Of a stretch of DNA of 64,000 nt, positions 8,397 to 17,736 are shown piece by piece. The DNA is taken from the NCBI RefSeq assembly GCF_000332975.1, contig NZ_BANR01000011.1:1-64000 (forward strand), written 5' to 3'. Position 1 is the first letter of the stretch. Each line of letters begins with the position of its first letter. This stretch comes from Gordonia aichiensis NBRC 108223. GTDB taxonomy: Bacteria > Actinomycetota > Actinomycetes > Mycobacteriales > Mycobacteriaceae. The position numbers and the translations under genes were made by a program. The notes under the pieces were generated by a model. It ran no database searches and had not been told where the DNA came from. It was given only the letters and a program-made list of their open reading frames with translations.

Positions 8397-9712
8397 GGAT
8401 GCGGCACTCTCGTGGTTGGTTCGCGATGGTCCCGAGCCCCGGTGGACTCGTCGCGGCCGGCATGATCCCCTTCGGGGGCGTCCGAGGTCGGCACCGGATT
8501 TGTGGGCAGGCGGGCCGCCACCACGAACCGCTCCCCCACCGGGCTCGCGGCCAGGTGGCCGCCGACGATGCGGGCACGAGTGGTCATGTTCTCGATTCCG
8601 CGGCCGCGGTGGGCATTCTCGCGCGACGGCGACGCGTCGTGCGCGTCGAGAAGGTTGCAGACTTCTATGCTCAGCGCATCGTCGTCGAGCTCTATGGTGA
8701 GCGAAATCGGTTGTCCGGGAGCGTGAGTCACCGCGTTGGTGAGTGCCTCGGCGAGAATCCGATGCGCGGCGATGTCGACGACGGCGGGAAGTTCGTCGGC
8801 GAGTGCGGCCATCGACGCGTGGGTCGGATGCGTGAGATCGACGGCGGTACCCGACATGCGAATCGGTGCGATCAGCCGGTCGAGGCGACGGAGTCCGGCC
8901 GCTTCTCGCTCGGCGGCGCCGGGTTCTGACCCACTGTCGGGCTCGTCGGCAGCGAGCAGATCGATCAGTCCGCGCATCTCGGTGAGCGCGTCGACGCTGC
9001 TGGTGCGGATCGCCGCGAGTGCCGTCGTGTTGATCTCCGCATTGTCGGGATACTGTTGCGCCGCAGCCGAATGCATCGCGATCGCCGACAACCGGCCAGC
9101 GATCACGTCGTGCAGTTCGCGGGCCAGCCTGCGACGCTCGGCCACGACGGCGTCGAGTTTCTCGCGAGCAGCCAGGGCAGAGAGCGTCTGCGAATGCGCA
9201 CGTTCGAGGTGCAGCGCGGTCCGGTGCTCGCGCACCGCCCAGCCGTACGCGAGCGGTGAGGCAACGAAGGCGATCAACCACAGCACACAGATGAACAGGA
9301 ATTGCCAGCCCGCCGTCTCCGGAAACGCCGCGACGAGGGTGAGCACACCGGCTGCCACGAAGGCGCAGATCCCGAACATCAGATGCACCAGCCGCGCTCC
9401 GCCGTAGACGCATACCGCGTAGACGACGTCGGAGAACATCAGCCAGATCGGCACCGACGGCGCAACGACGGTATCCACCACCAACAGTGACGTGACGCCT
9501 GCGAGCGCAACGGCCGGGTGCGTGGAGCGACATAGTTCGAAACATCCCGCGACACCCAGGACGAGCAGCGGAAACCAGGACGGCCCCAGTGCGTCATCGG
9601 GGTTGCCGATGTGCGCGAATCCGGCCGCATAGATGGCGACACCGAGGCCGACGAACAGCACCGTCAACGCGACGTCGTTGATCAGGGTTCGGGGCATCGG
9701 GACACGCCACAT
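8393..9712 (-). CDS. Sensor histidine kinase, HisKA_3 type
   Basis: The 439-residue kinase partners the regulator that overlaps its 3' end. Five or six membrane segments fill residues about 10-165, followed by the dimerisation/phospho-acceptor helix with His in RRLARELHDVIAG, and an HATPase domain with the N-box AEALTNAVTHAPG and G-box RGRGIENM. There is no extracellular sensor domain, so signal input is probably within the membrane. The tail after residue 410 is Asp/Glu/Arg-rich. Start candidates are the ATGs at 9712 and 9697; neither has a convincing ribosome binding site, and I use the longer. Confidence 0.88.
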   Translation of the reverse strand: MWRVPMPRTLINDVALTVLFVGLGVAIYAAGFAHIGNPDDALGPSWFPLLVLGVAGCFELCRSTHPAVALAGVTSLLVVDTVVAPSVPIWLMFSDVVYAVCVYGGARLVHLMFGICAFVAAGVLTLVAAFPETAGWQFLFICVLWLIAFVASPLAYGWAVREHRTALHLERAHSQTLSALAAREKLDAVVAERRRLARELHDVIAGRLSAIAMHSAAAQQYPDNAEINTTALAAIRTSSVDALTEMRGLIDLLAADEPDSGSEPGAAEREAAGLRRLDRLIAPIRMSGTAVDLTHPTHASMAALADELPAVVDIAAHRILAEALTNAVTHAPGQPISLTIELDDDALSIEVCNLLDAHDASPSRENAHRGRGIENMTTRARIVGGHLAASPVGERFVVAARLPTNPVPTSDAPEGDHAGRDESTGARDHREPTTRVPHP

Positions 9713-9835
9713 GTGCCCATCGTGACACGACCGCAGGTCGCAATCATCCGACAAAAGGATGAGTGCGCCTGGCCCACGACGTCTCGTCAGTTCTGCCGAT
9801 GACCTATCCCGCTCGCGCCGCGCATCGTGAGTGGC

Positions 9836-10393
9836 ATGGGCTTCAATCTTCTCGAGTCACCGATAACGTGGGCGATCCTCGGATGCGAGGTCGGCTTCTG
9901 GGCGCTTCTGATCTGCGGATTGTCGGTACGGTACCTCCTGCGACGACGGCGCGCGTCGTCGCTGATCCTGCTGCTACTCCCGCTCGTCGACCTCATGTTG
10001 CTCGTCGCGGTGGCCGTCGACCTCGCCCGCGGCAGCGATGTCACCACCGTGCACAAGATCGCGGGGGTCTATCTCGGTGTCACCGTCGCGTTCGGGCATT
10101 CCGTCATCCGCTGGGCCGACGCCCGGTTCGCCTACCGCTTCGCGGGAGGCCCCGCCCCGGCCAAAGCTCCCAAGGGAGGACCCGTAGCGCTACGCAAGGA
10201 GATCGCCGACTTCGGTCGTTGGCTTCTCGCCGCAGCCGTTGCCGCCGGAGCAGCACTACTGCTCACCGTCACGGTCGCGAATCCGCACCAGGCCGAATCG
10301 CTGCGCGGCATGTTCCCGATGCTCGGCGTGATCACGGTGATCTGGTTGCTGACCGGGCCCGTCTGGGCGATGTTCAGCGCCTCCGACGACTGA
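9836..10393 (+). CDS. Small integral membrane protein, unknown function
   Basis: This 185-residue protein has four predicted membrane segments: about 9-30, 40-62, 70-88 and 125-145, with a final hydrophobic stretch near 165. A basic cluster (RYLLRRRRASS) follows the first, and a Lys/Pro/Ala loop lies between the third and fourth. I recognise no catalytic motif; it resembles uncharacterised actinobacterial proteins sometimes named YmcC-like. The ATG at 9836 is preferred to the in-frame GTG at 9827. It is divergent from the kinase gene and convergent with gabD2. Confidence 0.7.
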   Translation: MGFNLLESPITWAILGCEVGFWALLICGLSVRYLLRRRRASSLILLLLPLVDLMLLVAVAVDLARGSDVTTVHKIAGVYLGVTVAFGHSVIRWADARFAYRFAGGPAPAKAPKGGPVALRKEIADFGRWLLAAAVAAGAALLLTVTVANPHQAESLRGMFPMLGVITVIWLLTGPVWAMFSASDD

Positions 10394-10417
10394 CCACCCC
10401 GTGGGCTCCTACGCCGA

Positions 10418-11971
10418 CTACCGTCCCGGCAAGAACTTCAGCGACCGAACCGCCAGCGGCGTCACCGCGCGGTAGACGCTCTTGGGTACGCCGGGTGCCT
10501 TGTCGATACCGATGAATCGCTGCTCGGCGATCGTCTGCGGCTCGGTGTACTTGAGCAGTCCCTCCTCGCCGTGTCGTCTGCCGACTCCCGAGATGCCCAT
10601 GCCGCCCATCGGAGCAGCGGTCGACGCCCACGCGGCGGCGTACCCCTCGTTGATGTTGACGGTTCCAGCACGCAACTGCTCGGCGATGGCCTGCGCTTCC
10701 TCACTGCTCCCGGCGAACACGCTCGCGTTGAGTCCGTAGTCGGTGTCGTTGGCCAGCTTGGTCGCCTCGTCGGTGGAGTCGACGGGATAGACGGACACCA
10801 CCGGGCCGAACGTCTCGTTGCGGAAGCAGGTCATCTCGTCGGTCACGCCCGACAGCACCGTCGGCTCGAAGAAGAAGGGGCCGAGATCCGCGCGACGCTT
10901 GCCGCCCGCGATCACCGTTGCGCCTTTCGACACCGCGTCGTCGACGTGCGCCTCTGCCGTTTCGACCTGTGCAGCAGACGCCAACGATCCCATGTCGACG
11001 CTGAAGTCGTAGTTCGCGCCGAGTTTCATGTTGCGCACGAAATCACCGAACTTCTCGGTGAACTCGTCGGAGATCGCCTTGTCGACGTAGAGCCGCTCGA
11101 TCGAGATACACAATTGACCGGAGTTCGAATAGCAGGCCCGCGCAGCGCCTTCGACGGCGTGGTCGATCTTGGCGTTGGCCGTCACGATCATCGGGTTCTT
11201 GCCACCGAGCTCTGCTGAGAATCCGATGAGTCGACGTCCCGCCTGCTCGGCGAGCGCCGCACCGGTTTCCGACGAACCGGTGAACATCACGTAGTCGCAG
11301 TTGGCGACGATGGCCTGTCCCACAACACTTCCCGGTCCCGGCACCACGGCGAACAGTGCTGGCGGCAGACCTGCCTCGTAGAGCAGCTCGGCCAGTGCGA
11401 GTGCGCAGTAAGGGGTTTGGCTGTCGGGCTTGATGACCACGCCGTTGCCCGCGAGGAGAGCAGCCACCGCATCCGACACCGCAAGCGTCAGCGGATAATT
11501 CCACGGACTGATGACGCCGACGATTCCCTTGGGCTGGTATCTGACGCGCACCTTGGTGGCGCCGGGCAGCATGCCCTGGACCTTGCGCTCTGCGAGCATC
11601 TTCGGGCCATGCGTCGCGTAATAGCGGGCGGTGAGCGCGACGTCGATGACCTCTTCCTGCGCATAGGAACGCGCCTTACCGGTCTCGGCCTGCGCGATGT
11701 CCATCAACGACGCCGCGTTGGAGTGCACCAGCTCGGAGAACTTCTTGAGCACCTTCGCGCGCTCTGCGGGCGACTGTTGTGCCCACCCCTGCTGAGCGGC
11801 ACGAGCACGCGACACCGCGGTCTCGAGATCTTCTGCCGTACCGATCGGGATGGTCGCCATCTCGACGCCGCTGAATGCCTCGAGAATGGAGCGGGTGGGG
11901 CGTGCGGCCGCGTTGTCGATCGCGACCAGTGCGCCGAGGCGTTCGAAGTAGTCGGTCGTTGGCTTGGGCAT
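10418..11971 (-). CDS. gabD2: Succinate-semialdehyde dehydrogenase (NADP+), GabD2 type
   Basis: The 517-residue enzyme oxidises succinate semialdehyde to succinate. In mycobacteria GabD2 has been linked to a 2-oxoglutarate-decarboxylase bypass of the citric acid cycle. Visible motifs: PWNYPL of the Rossmann fold, KPDSQTP for cofactor binding, FTGSSETG, catalytic Glu in FSAELGGKNP, catalytic Cys in NSGQLCISIERL, and NETFGPVV. Length matches mycobacterial GabD2 (about 518). A strong AGGAGG lies 5 bases before the ATG at 11971. The rraA gene sits 44 bases upstream in the same direction. Confidence 0.9.
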   Translation of the reverse strand: MPKPTTDYFERLGALVAIDNAAARPTRSILEAFSGVEMATIPIGTAEDLETAVSRARAAQQGWAQQSPAERAKVLKKFSELVHSNAASLMDIAQAETGKARSYAQEEVIDVALTARYYATHGPKMLAERKVQGMLPGATKVRVRYQPKGIVGVISPWNYPLTLAVSDAVAALLAGNGVVIKPDSQTPYCALALAELLYEAGLPPALFAVVPGPGSVVGQAIVANCDYVMFTGSSETGAALAEQAGRRLIGFSAELGGKNPMIVTANAKIDHAVEGAARACYSNSGQLCISIERLYVDKAISDEFTEKFGDFVRNMKLGANYDFSVDMGSLASAAQVETAEAHVDDAVSKGATVIAGGKRRADLGPFFFEPTVLSGVTDEMTCFRNETFGPVVSVYPVDSTDEATKLANDTDYGLNASVFAGSSEEAQAIAEQLRAGTVNINEGYAAAWASTAAPMGGMGISGVGRRHGEEGLLKYTEPQTIAEQRFIGIDKAPGVPKSVYRAVTPLAVRSLKFLPGR

Positions 11972-12015
11972 CGGGGCCTCCTGGTGCGTGAGCGAGTAGT
12001 GGCGGAAGGATCAGG

Positions 12016-12498
12016 TCAGGGCGCGACGAGCACGATGCCGTCGTCGTCGGAATAGACGGTGTCACCGGGGCTGAAGGTGACCGAACCGAGAGTGATCGGT
12101 ACATCGCGCTCACCCGCTCCGGTCTTGGTGGACTTGCGCGGGTTGGTGCCGAGCGCCTTCACGCCGATCTCCATGCCACCAATGGTCTTGGCGTCACGGA
12201 TCGCTCCGTTGGCGATGATCCCTACCCAGCCGTTCGAGCGTCCGAGCTCCGCGATGATGTCGCCGACGAGTGCGGTGTGCAGCGAGGCATCGCCGTCGAT
12301 GACCAGTACCCCGCCCGGGTTCGACTCGCCGAGGATCGATTTGAGCAGGGCATTGTCCTGGAAGCACCGGACCGTGGTCACGGTTCCCACGAACTCACGT
12401 ACCCCGCCGTACTGGGTGAACTGGAGATCGCAGCTACGGACATCCGCACCGATCTCATCGACGAGATCGGCCGTGGGCGTGAAGGTGAGTTCTGCCAT
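12016..12498 (-). CDS. rraA: RraA family protein (ribonuclease E activity regulator / HMG aldolase fold)
   Basis: A 160-residue RraA-fold protein: TADLVDEIG at the N-terminus, [18 protein letters not shown], then the family core [17 protein letters not shown], and [14 protein letters not shown]. Family members bind and inhibit RNase E or act as divalent-metal 4-hydroxy-4-methyl-2-oxoglutarate/oxaloacetate aldolases. The R-D after GAI and the preceding acidic residue match the aldolase metal site, so the sequence alone does not decide the activity. The start at 12498 (MAELTFTPT) is the usual family start; an ATG at 12510 is also in frame. Confidence 0.85.
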   Translation of the reverse strand: MAELTFTPTADLVDEIGADVRSCDLQFTQYGGVREFVGTVTTVRCFQDNALLKSILGESNPGGVLVIDGDASLHTALVGDIIAELGRSNGWVGIIANGAIRDAKTIGGMEIGVKALGTNPRKSTKTGAGERDVPITLGSVTFSPGDTVYSDDDGIVLVAP

Positions 12499-12524
12499 GA
12501 CGTACAGCATAGGTGTGACGCGTA

Positions 12525-12592
12525 GTCATGGGTACCTGTGGTTACCCGACGGTAGGGAACTCGCCAACCACCGCGCGATATCCGCGGCCGGA
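12525..12592 (-). pseudogene. Remnant of the 3' end of a secretory-lipase gene
   Basis: This stretch is nearly identical to 14146-14213, the end of the intact lipase gene, with roughly 60 of 68 positions matching and one single-base indel near the stop. Read on the minus strand it gives ADIARWLASSLPSG against ADISRWLASFLPVG in the intact gene. The indel removes the stop frame. No other part of a lipase gene is found beside it, because lemA begins at once. It is a decayed fragment of a paralogue or duplication. Confidence 0.8.
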
Positions 12593-12630
12593 CGGCGGCC
12601 GCGTCAAGGTCCCAATGCACCGACACCGTG

Positions 12631-13230
12631 TCAACGGTCCTCGTCCCTGTCCGGATTGAGCAGACCCGCGACATAGACGGCATGCCGTGCGGGCTCGCTG
12701 ATCTCGAAGTACTCGGCCAACGGTACGTGGTGCACCGATGCAACCAACGACGCAGGCATTGACCCGATCCGCGTGTTCAGCGCACGCACGTTCGCGTTGT
12801 AGAGCCGACGCGATGCCGCGATCCTGTCCTCCGTGTCCTCGAGTTCCCGGAGCAGCGCGTCGTAGGCCCGCACTGCCTGAAGTTCCGGATACCGCTCTGT
12901 CAGCGCCTGCAGTCTCGACAATGCGGCCGACAACAGATTCTCGGCGGAGGCGATCGCAGCTACGTCGGCGCCCTGACCGAGACTCAGTGCGGCCGCGCGC
13001 GCCTTGGTGACCGTTTCGAGGGTCGTTTGTTCAAAAGCAGCCGACGCAGACACGGTCGCTACCAGGTTCGGCACCAGGTCGTGCCGCCGCTGCAGTTCCA
13101 CATCGACCTGTCGCCACGACTCGTCGACCAGATTACGCAGGCGCACAAAGCTGTTGAAAGACGAGAAGTACCAGGTGATCATGACAAGCGCCGCCACGAC
13201 GACCACCACGACGATGACCCACGTACTCAC
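12631..13230 (-). CDS. lemA: LemA family membrane protein
   Basis: The 199-residue protein has an N-terminal membrane anchor (VIVVVVVVAALVMITWYF) followed by the LemA core: NSFVRLRNLVDESWRQVDVELQRRHDLVPNLV, split here only by description, then AENLLSAALSRLQAL and YPELQA, all hallmarks of the family. LemA proteins are periplasmic or cell-surface helical bundles of unclear function. The GTG at 13230 forms a GTGA overlap with the stop of the upstream DUF3137-like gene and has AAAGGG 7 bases before it, so it is preferred over the GTG at 13236. Co-occurrence of LemA and DUF3137 proteins is common. Confidence 0.88.
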   Translation of the reverse strand: MSTWVIVVVVVVAALVMITWYFSSFNSFVRLRNLVDESWRQVDVELQRRHDLVPNLVATVSASAAFEQTTLETVTKARAAALSLGQGADVAAIASAENLLSAALSRLQALTERYPELQAVRAYDALLRELEDTEDRIAASRRLYNANVRALNTRIGSMPASLVASVHHVPLAEYFEISEPARHAVYVAGLLNPDRDEDR

Positions 13231-14021
13231 TGCCACGCCCTTTCGTTCTGGCCTCGATCACTCCATAGGTAGCGCGGAATACCGTCGGCGATGATGCGCA
13301 TCACCTCGAATACCGCGGTGATGGCCTCCGGTCTGCTGGCCATCGTCGAGGTCGCGACAAGCTCACTGCCCGCGATCTCGATCTTGGTCACCAGCAGCGC
13401 ACCACGCGCCTTGCGCAACGACATCAAGGCGTCGATCGTCCTGGGCGTGAACACCGCATGCGCGAAGCCGGGGTCGGTCGAGTGGACGAAGAACCTGCTG
13501 TTGAAGTCCTCGGACTCGAACTCGACGCGTTTCCCGGTCGACAGGTCCATGGTGGTTCCGAGGGTCAACCGCGGAAGAGCCGTCGGTAGCCGCAGCACGA
13601 ACACGCTGCGCTGATGCGTCGTGATCTGCACTCGGTTGTTGTTGATCCAGGTGTATCGAAAGAAGGTGGCCGGATGGGTGCCCACCATTCCGCTCATCCC
13701 GTCGCGGACACGCTTGGCACGTGCGCGTCCCGTCGAGAAGGGCGGGAAATCCCATGTCGGAACCGGCCAATTCGTTTCCGGAAAGTACGCGAATCCGTTG
13801 GCCTGCGCCCACTCTCGCGCCCACCGTCGCTGCGACAGCTTGGCAATCACCCCAGCAGGCAGGAATGCGAGAAAGGGCGTGCCGAGCAGAAGTACCCATG
13901 CGAGCGGCTTTCCATGGCCCATCCACCACCAGACGTGAAAAACGACCAATCCGACAAATGTGGCCGCCGTGATCAGCGAGGTGAACCAGGATCTCGACCA
14001 GAACGGTCCCGCCGATGTCAT
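13227..14021 (-). CDS. DUF3137-like membrane protein, partner of LemA
   Basis: A 264-residue protein with two N-terminal membrane segments (about 15-33 and 40-62). A soluble region with repeated aromatic strands follows (GFAYFPETNWPVPTWDFPPF; FESEDFNSRFFVHSTDPGFAHAVF). The latter segment is characteristic of DUF3137-type proteins found next to lemA. The ATG at 14021 (MTSAGPFW) is chosen; an in-frame start at 14042 exists. The gene is translationally coupled to lemA. Molecular role unknown; an envelope function shared with LemA is inference from context. Confidence 0.7.
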   Translation of the reverse strand: MTSAGPFWSRSWFTSLITAATFVGLVVFHVWWWMGHGKPLAWVLLLGTPFLAFLPAGVIAKLSQRRWAREWAQANGFAYFPETNWPVPTWDFPPFSTGRARAKRVRDGMSGMVGTHPATFFRYTWINNNRVQITTHQRSVFVLRLPTALPRLTLGTTMDLSTGKRVEFESEDFNSRFFVHSTDPGFAHAVFTPRTIDALMSLRKARGALLVTKIEIAGSELVATSTMASRPEAITAVFEVMRIIADGIPRYLWSDRGQNERAWQ

Positions 14022-14162
14022 GCGGAACACCCTAGCGGCCAAGCCCTTCGGTCACCCGCGACCTGTCAGTCACGTGAACGTCTGCACGGCGTGGTGCGCT
14101 CCGCAACACTGAGATCGTCCTGCCGATAAATACTCGCCATCCGCGGTCATGGGCAGCTCTGG

Positions 14163-15389
14163 TTATCCGACGGGTAGGAAACTCGCCAACCATCGCGAGA
14201 TATCCGCAGCCGTCGCGGCATCGAGCGGCACCGGAGTGTGCCCGGCTGGGTGAACGTTGAACCAGACACGCACTCCGTCGCGGCGATATGCGTCGGCGAG
14301 TCCACGAACGAGCGGCAACGGTGCGACAGCGTCGTAGCTGCCCGCGTCGATGCGCACCGGCAGACGCGCGTTCAACTTCAGGTGCGAGACGTCGTTGCGG
14401 TCGGCGATGGCGACGAGCGCCTTCTTGGCCACCCCTCCGCGTGGGCCGAGCAGGGCGGCCGGGGCAAGCCCCCCGAACGAGTCCTCCCCCGACAGCTCCT
14501 CGTAGCAGCGCGTCTGCACCTGTGGTAGCAGCGAACGTGCACGCTCGCTCAGTCCGCCCGAAGCGATGGCGCGCGCGAAGTCGGGGTCGGCAGCCACGCC
14601 CCCGGCGATCATGAGCGCAGCGAGGCCGACGAGATCACGCGTTGCGGGCCCTGCGACTCGAACACCGCCCACCAGGTCGACGATGCGCCCCATCTGCGTG
14701 GGCGGTGTCACCGCCGACACCGCACGAAGTCTCAGACCCGACCACTGGGCAGCAGGTGCAGCTGCCGCGAACAGCGATGCGACCGCACCTTCCGAATGGC
14801 CTGCAACCACCACGTCTCGCCCGATGCGTCTGTCGAACGCGGTCACAGCACGTGCGGCGTCGATCACCGAGCGCGCCAACGACTCTCCGATGAGATAGGG
14901 GTGTGGCCCCGGACCACCGATCCCCTCGAAGTCCGGACGCATCACGGCGAATCCACTCTTCAGCAGTCCGCCGACGATCCGGTCACCCGACGTCATGTGC
15001 GTCAGTTCGCGATCCCCGGGTCGCGCCGTGGACGGGGCGCATCGGTCCGCGGCGCCCGTTGTCATGTGGCTCCAGACCGCAAGCGGCCACCCCGATCGTG
15101 GTGGAGGTCGCTTCGGCAGCAGCAGGGTGGCTGTCATCCAGGTCGACGTCCCGCGGACCGAGAGCGACGAGTATCTGACCAGCAGCGTGCTGGCCGCTTC
15201 CGGCAACGCGACGGGTGGTGCGGCAACGCGCGTCGCCGAGAGCACACGCGGCGAGTCCTGCACTGTGGGCGGGGTCGAGACAGGCTGCGCGCCGGCACTT
15301 CCCGATCCGAGCACCGTGACCGCGATGATCGTCGCCGCAATGACCTTCACGAGCACGCGGCCGGGCACCCGTCGTCGCCGACCACTCAC
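14163..15389 (-). CDS. Secretory lipase (LIP family, alpha/beta hydrolase)
   Basis: The 408-residue protein has a signal peptide (RVLVKVIAATIIAVTVLGSGSAGA, cleavage near AGA-QP). The hydrolase domain has nucleophile Ser in VVAGHSEGAVAS, a probable acid in RIDAGSYDAVAPL, and catalytic His in NVHPAGHTPVP, matching the secretory-lipase family (PF03583). It would hydrolyse ester lipids outside the cell. The ATG overlaps the stop of the upstream M28 peptidase gene by four bases, so the two are co-translated. A 68-bp copy of its 3' end lies at 12525-12592. Confidence 0.85.
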   Translation of the reverse strand: MSGRRRRVPGRVLVKVIAATIIAVTVLGSGSAGAQPVSTPPTVQDSPRVLSATRVAAPPVALPEAASTLLVRYSSLSVRGTSTWMTATLLLPKRPPPRSGWPLAVWSHMTTGAADRCAPSTARPGDRELTHMTSGDRIVGGLLKSGFAVMRPDFEGIGGPGPHPYLIGESLARSVIDAARAVTAFDRRIGRDVVVAGHSEGAVASLFAAAAPAAQWSGLRLRAVSAVTPPTQMGRIVDLVGGVRVAGPATRDLVGLAALMIAGGVAADPDFARAIASGGLSERARSLLPQVQTRCYEELSGEDSFGGLAPAALLGPRGGVAKKALVAIADRNDVSHLKLNARLPVRIDAGSYDAVAPLPLVRGLADAYRRDGVRVWFNVHPAGHTPVPLDAATAADISRWLASFLPVG

Positions 15390-16912
15390 CGCGTCGTGCC
15401 GCCGGTGAGCGCGATCGACCCGCTGGGCGTCGAATCGAGTCGGTCGAGTGTGTCGGCGAAGAATCCGGCCACAGGGGCCAACTGACTGCGGTCGACCTTG
15501 TCAATCGTGTCGGCGTCGTCGTACATATAGAGCGGGCCTGCGATGAAGCTCACCACCGGGACCCCGGCGACGAGAACGAACGACGCGTCGGTGGGAATAC
15601 CCGTCGCGCTGAACTGGAAGGGCGCCGCGTTGAGCATTGTCGTCGCGCGCACGTCGTTTCTGTCGATCGCCTGCGCGAGTGCAGCTTTGAGGCCCAGTGA
15701 GACATTCTCGAACACCCCCTTGGGTTCGGGATCATCGGTCGTGATCAGGCGTCCGGACGCACTCGTGCGCGCATGCTTGCCCACATGCTCGACGGTCGTG
15801 TTCGCGACGATCCGCCACGGTGTGCGTCGATGCGCGATGTACTTGTCGACGAATGCCTGATGCGCCTGGTATCCCGTGAAGTGCGTGTCGAAGGTGACGA
15901 ACATCAGGCTCTTCTCACGCTGGCGATAGCCCGGTCGGCGAGCCTGCGCCCCATAGTGATCTGCGAGCGCAAGCACCTCCGCGGTACCTGTCGCATCCTC
16001 TACGGCGCCCGGACCGATCGAATCGTGGTGCGACTGAACCATCACCGTGTCGCGGCTGCGGCCCGCGAGCATGCCGACCACGGTGCGCCCGACCACTTCC
16101 CGACGATCGACCGTCAGATCGATTCGTGCCCGGTTGGCGTTGGCAGACAACGCCTGTCGGAGTCGCACGCCATCCGCACGAGTCACCCACATGCCCGGGA
16201 TGGTCATCGCGAGGCGACGGTAGTACTCGTTGTGATAGCGATTCGAGTCGAAGTAGTCCTTCAGCACACCGACGAACCCGACAGCTCCGGCTCGCTGCGC
16301 GTCGCGCACCGTCGACTCCAACGATGTGAGGTACGGGTTGGCGGTCAACATGGTCTGGGGGTCGAACCGCGAGTTGTCGGGATCGTGGATGTACTCGGCC
16401 AGCGGAAGAAGACCCGCGGTCGGGAGGTAGAAGCTCAGATCGAACAGCACGATCTTGCCGCGCACGTCGTGACCGGCAACCTTCCCGGCGCCGATGTCGA
16501 CGACCGGTGCGCGAAGACCAGTAGAGCCGGTACTGCGGTGACCGGCGCCCGCGTCGGCCGGAATGAACGAGTGAGACACCGGGTAGGCATCGATGGCCTT
16601 CCCTCCGACGTGCAGGCCGAAGTTCGAGGGATTCCAGTCGTACGACGTCACCCGCTCGACGTGGACATCGGTGAGGCCCGCCTTCTGGAACCTTTGTGCC
16701 ACATAGTCGGCGGCGCGCTCTCCGCCCACGGAACCGGTCCGCCGCGGCGCCATGTGAACCAGGTCCTGCACCGACGAGTAGATCCGATCCGCGCTCAATG
16801 CCGCCGACGACGGCGCCGCATCGGCAGCCGGTACCCCTGTCGTCGGCCCGAACACGGCTGACACCACCAGTCCCCCGGCGACGAACAACCGCCGCACCAC
16901 ATACGACTTCAC
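15386..16912 (-). CDS. Exported M28-family metallopeptidase
   Basis: The 508-residue protein is secreted: a signal peptide starts just after the GTG (VKSYVVRRLFVAGGLVVSAVFG, cleavage near ADA-AP). A PA-like insert (RGKIVLFDLSFY ... AGAVGFVGVLKD) precedes the zinc peptidase core with metal ligands His and Asp in SHHDSIGPGAVEDATGTAE and a later His in TTVEHVG. M28 enzymes are aminopeptidases or carboxypeptidases. The GTG at 16912 is chosen because GAAGGGG lies 7 bases upstream; an in-frame start at 16954 would put residues before the signal peptide. It is first in an operon with the lipase and divergent from a TetR regulator. Confidence 0.82.
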   Translation of the reverse strand: MKSYVVRRLFVAGGLVVSAVFGPTTGVPAADAAPSSAALSADRIYSSVQDLVHMAPRRTGSVGGERAADYVAQRFQKAGLTDVHVERVTSYDWNPSNFGLHVGGKAIDAYPVSHSFIPADAGAGHRSTGSTGLRAPVVDIGAGKVAGHDVRGKIVLFDLSFYLPTAGLLPLAEYIHDPDNSRFDPQTMLTANPYLTSLESTVRDAQRAGAVGFVGVLKDYFDSNRYHNEYYRRLAMTIPGMWVTRADGVRLRQALSANANRARIDLTVDRREVVGRTVVGMLAGRSRDTVMVQSHHDSIGPGAVEDATGTAEVLALADHYGAQARRPGYRQREKSLMFVTFDTHFTGYQAHQAFVDKYIAHRRTPWRIVANTTVEHVGKHARTSASGRLITTDDPEPKGVFENVSLGLKAALAQAIDRNDVRATTMLNAAPFQFSATGIPTDASFVLVAGVPVVSFIAGPLYMYDDADTIDKVDRSQLAPVAGFFADTLDRLDSTPSGSIALTGGTTR

Positions 16913-16971
16913 AAGTACACCCCTTCTCTCCGCAACCACCACGACTGCGCGCACGACCGCACACGAGTGCG

Positions 16972-16985
16972 GTACGTTGGCGTAC
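16972..16985. promoter_or_regulatory. Candidate TetR operator in the divergent promoter
   Basis: GTACG-TTGG-CGTAC is a perfect 5-bp inverted repeat between the divergent M28 peptidase-lipase operon and tetR, 22 bases before the tetR start. Its position fits autoregulation and control of the exported hydrolases. The arms are short, so this is a suggestion. Confidence 0.35.
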
Positions 16986-17007
16986 TTTACTCGGATAGAC
17001 TGGCTCC

Positions 17008-17706
17008 ATGCGTGCGGAATCGTCGAAATCGGAAATCCCCCGGGTCACCGAGGGACTCTTCTTCACCACTCCACCCCCGCTCCCCCGCGGCCCGCATCAA
17101 CTCACGCCCGACGAGGTCGTCGCCAATCACCGAGAGCGTGTCATGATCGCGTTCACCGAACTCGTTGCCGCGCGAGGTTTTCACGAGGTCGGTGTCGCGG
17201 AGATCGTCGCGCGAAGCGGGGTGTCGCGCACAGCTTTCTACCGATGCTTCGAGAATCGCGACGCCTGCGCCGACGCCGCGTACGCGCGTTTCATCGAGGT
17301 CCTGGTACAGCAGATGACCACCCGGATCACACGCACCCGGGTCAGCCGCGACATCCCGCTGATCGTGCGGGCCTATCTCGACTGTCTCTCGGCCGATCTC
17401 GTCACGGCGCGCACCTTCCAACTCGAGTTCGACGCCAGGGGCGCGACGGCACGTCGACGACGTCGCGAAGCGTTGACGTTCATCGCCGATGCCCTGCGCG
17501 CAGAACACACAGCCCTCGCCGAGACCGACCCGACACTCGATCCCGATCTCGCTCCAGAGGTCTTTCTCGCCGCCGTCTACGCCGTCCGCCAGGTCGCTTC
17601 GGACTGGCTCGACACAGACAGGCTCGATGCGGACGGCCACGTCGATCTCACCGCGTTGGAACCGCTGCTGTCGGGTTGGCTGACGCGGGGACTACAGCGC
17701 AGCTGA
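17008..17706 (+). CDS. TetR/AcrR-family transcriptional regulator
   Basis: A 232-residue regulator with the TetR helix-turn-helix at about residues 45-90 (MIAFTELVAARGFHEVGVAE, then IVARSGVSRTAFYRCFENRDA) and a helical ligand-binding domain after it. The first 35 residues are a Pro-rich extension before the DNA-binding domain. It is divergent from the M28 peptidase-lipase operon, which it probably controls, and convergent with the following hydrolase gene. Ligand unknown. Confidence 0.88.
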   Translation: MRAESSKSEIPRVTEGLFFTTPPPLPRGPHQLTPDEVVANHRERVMIAFTELVAARGFHEVGVAEIVARSGVSRTAFYRCFENRDACADAAYARFIEVLVQQMTTRITRTRVSRDIPLIVRAYLDCLSADLVTARTFQLEFDARGATARRRRREALTFIADALRAEHTALAETDPTLDPDLAPEVFLAAVYAVRQVASDWLDTDRLDADGHVDLTALEPLLSGWLTRGLQRS

Positions 17707-17736
17707 GTAGCCGGGCTCGAGCAACCTTCCCCTGGG

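Noticed and set aside
8397..9545. N-terminal extension of the response regulator through the kinase gene
   Set aside because: The kinase is coded in another frame here, and the ATGA overlap at 8393-8396 marks the true regulator start.
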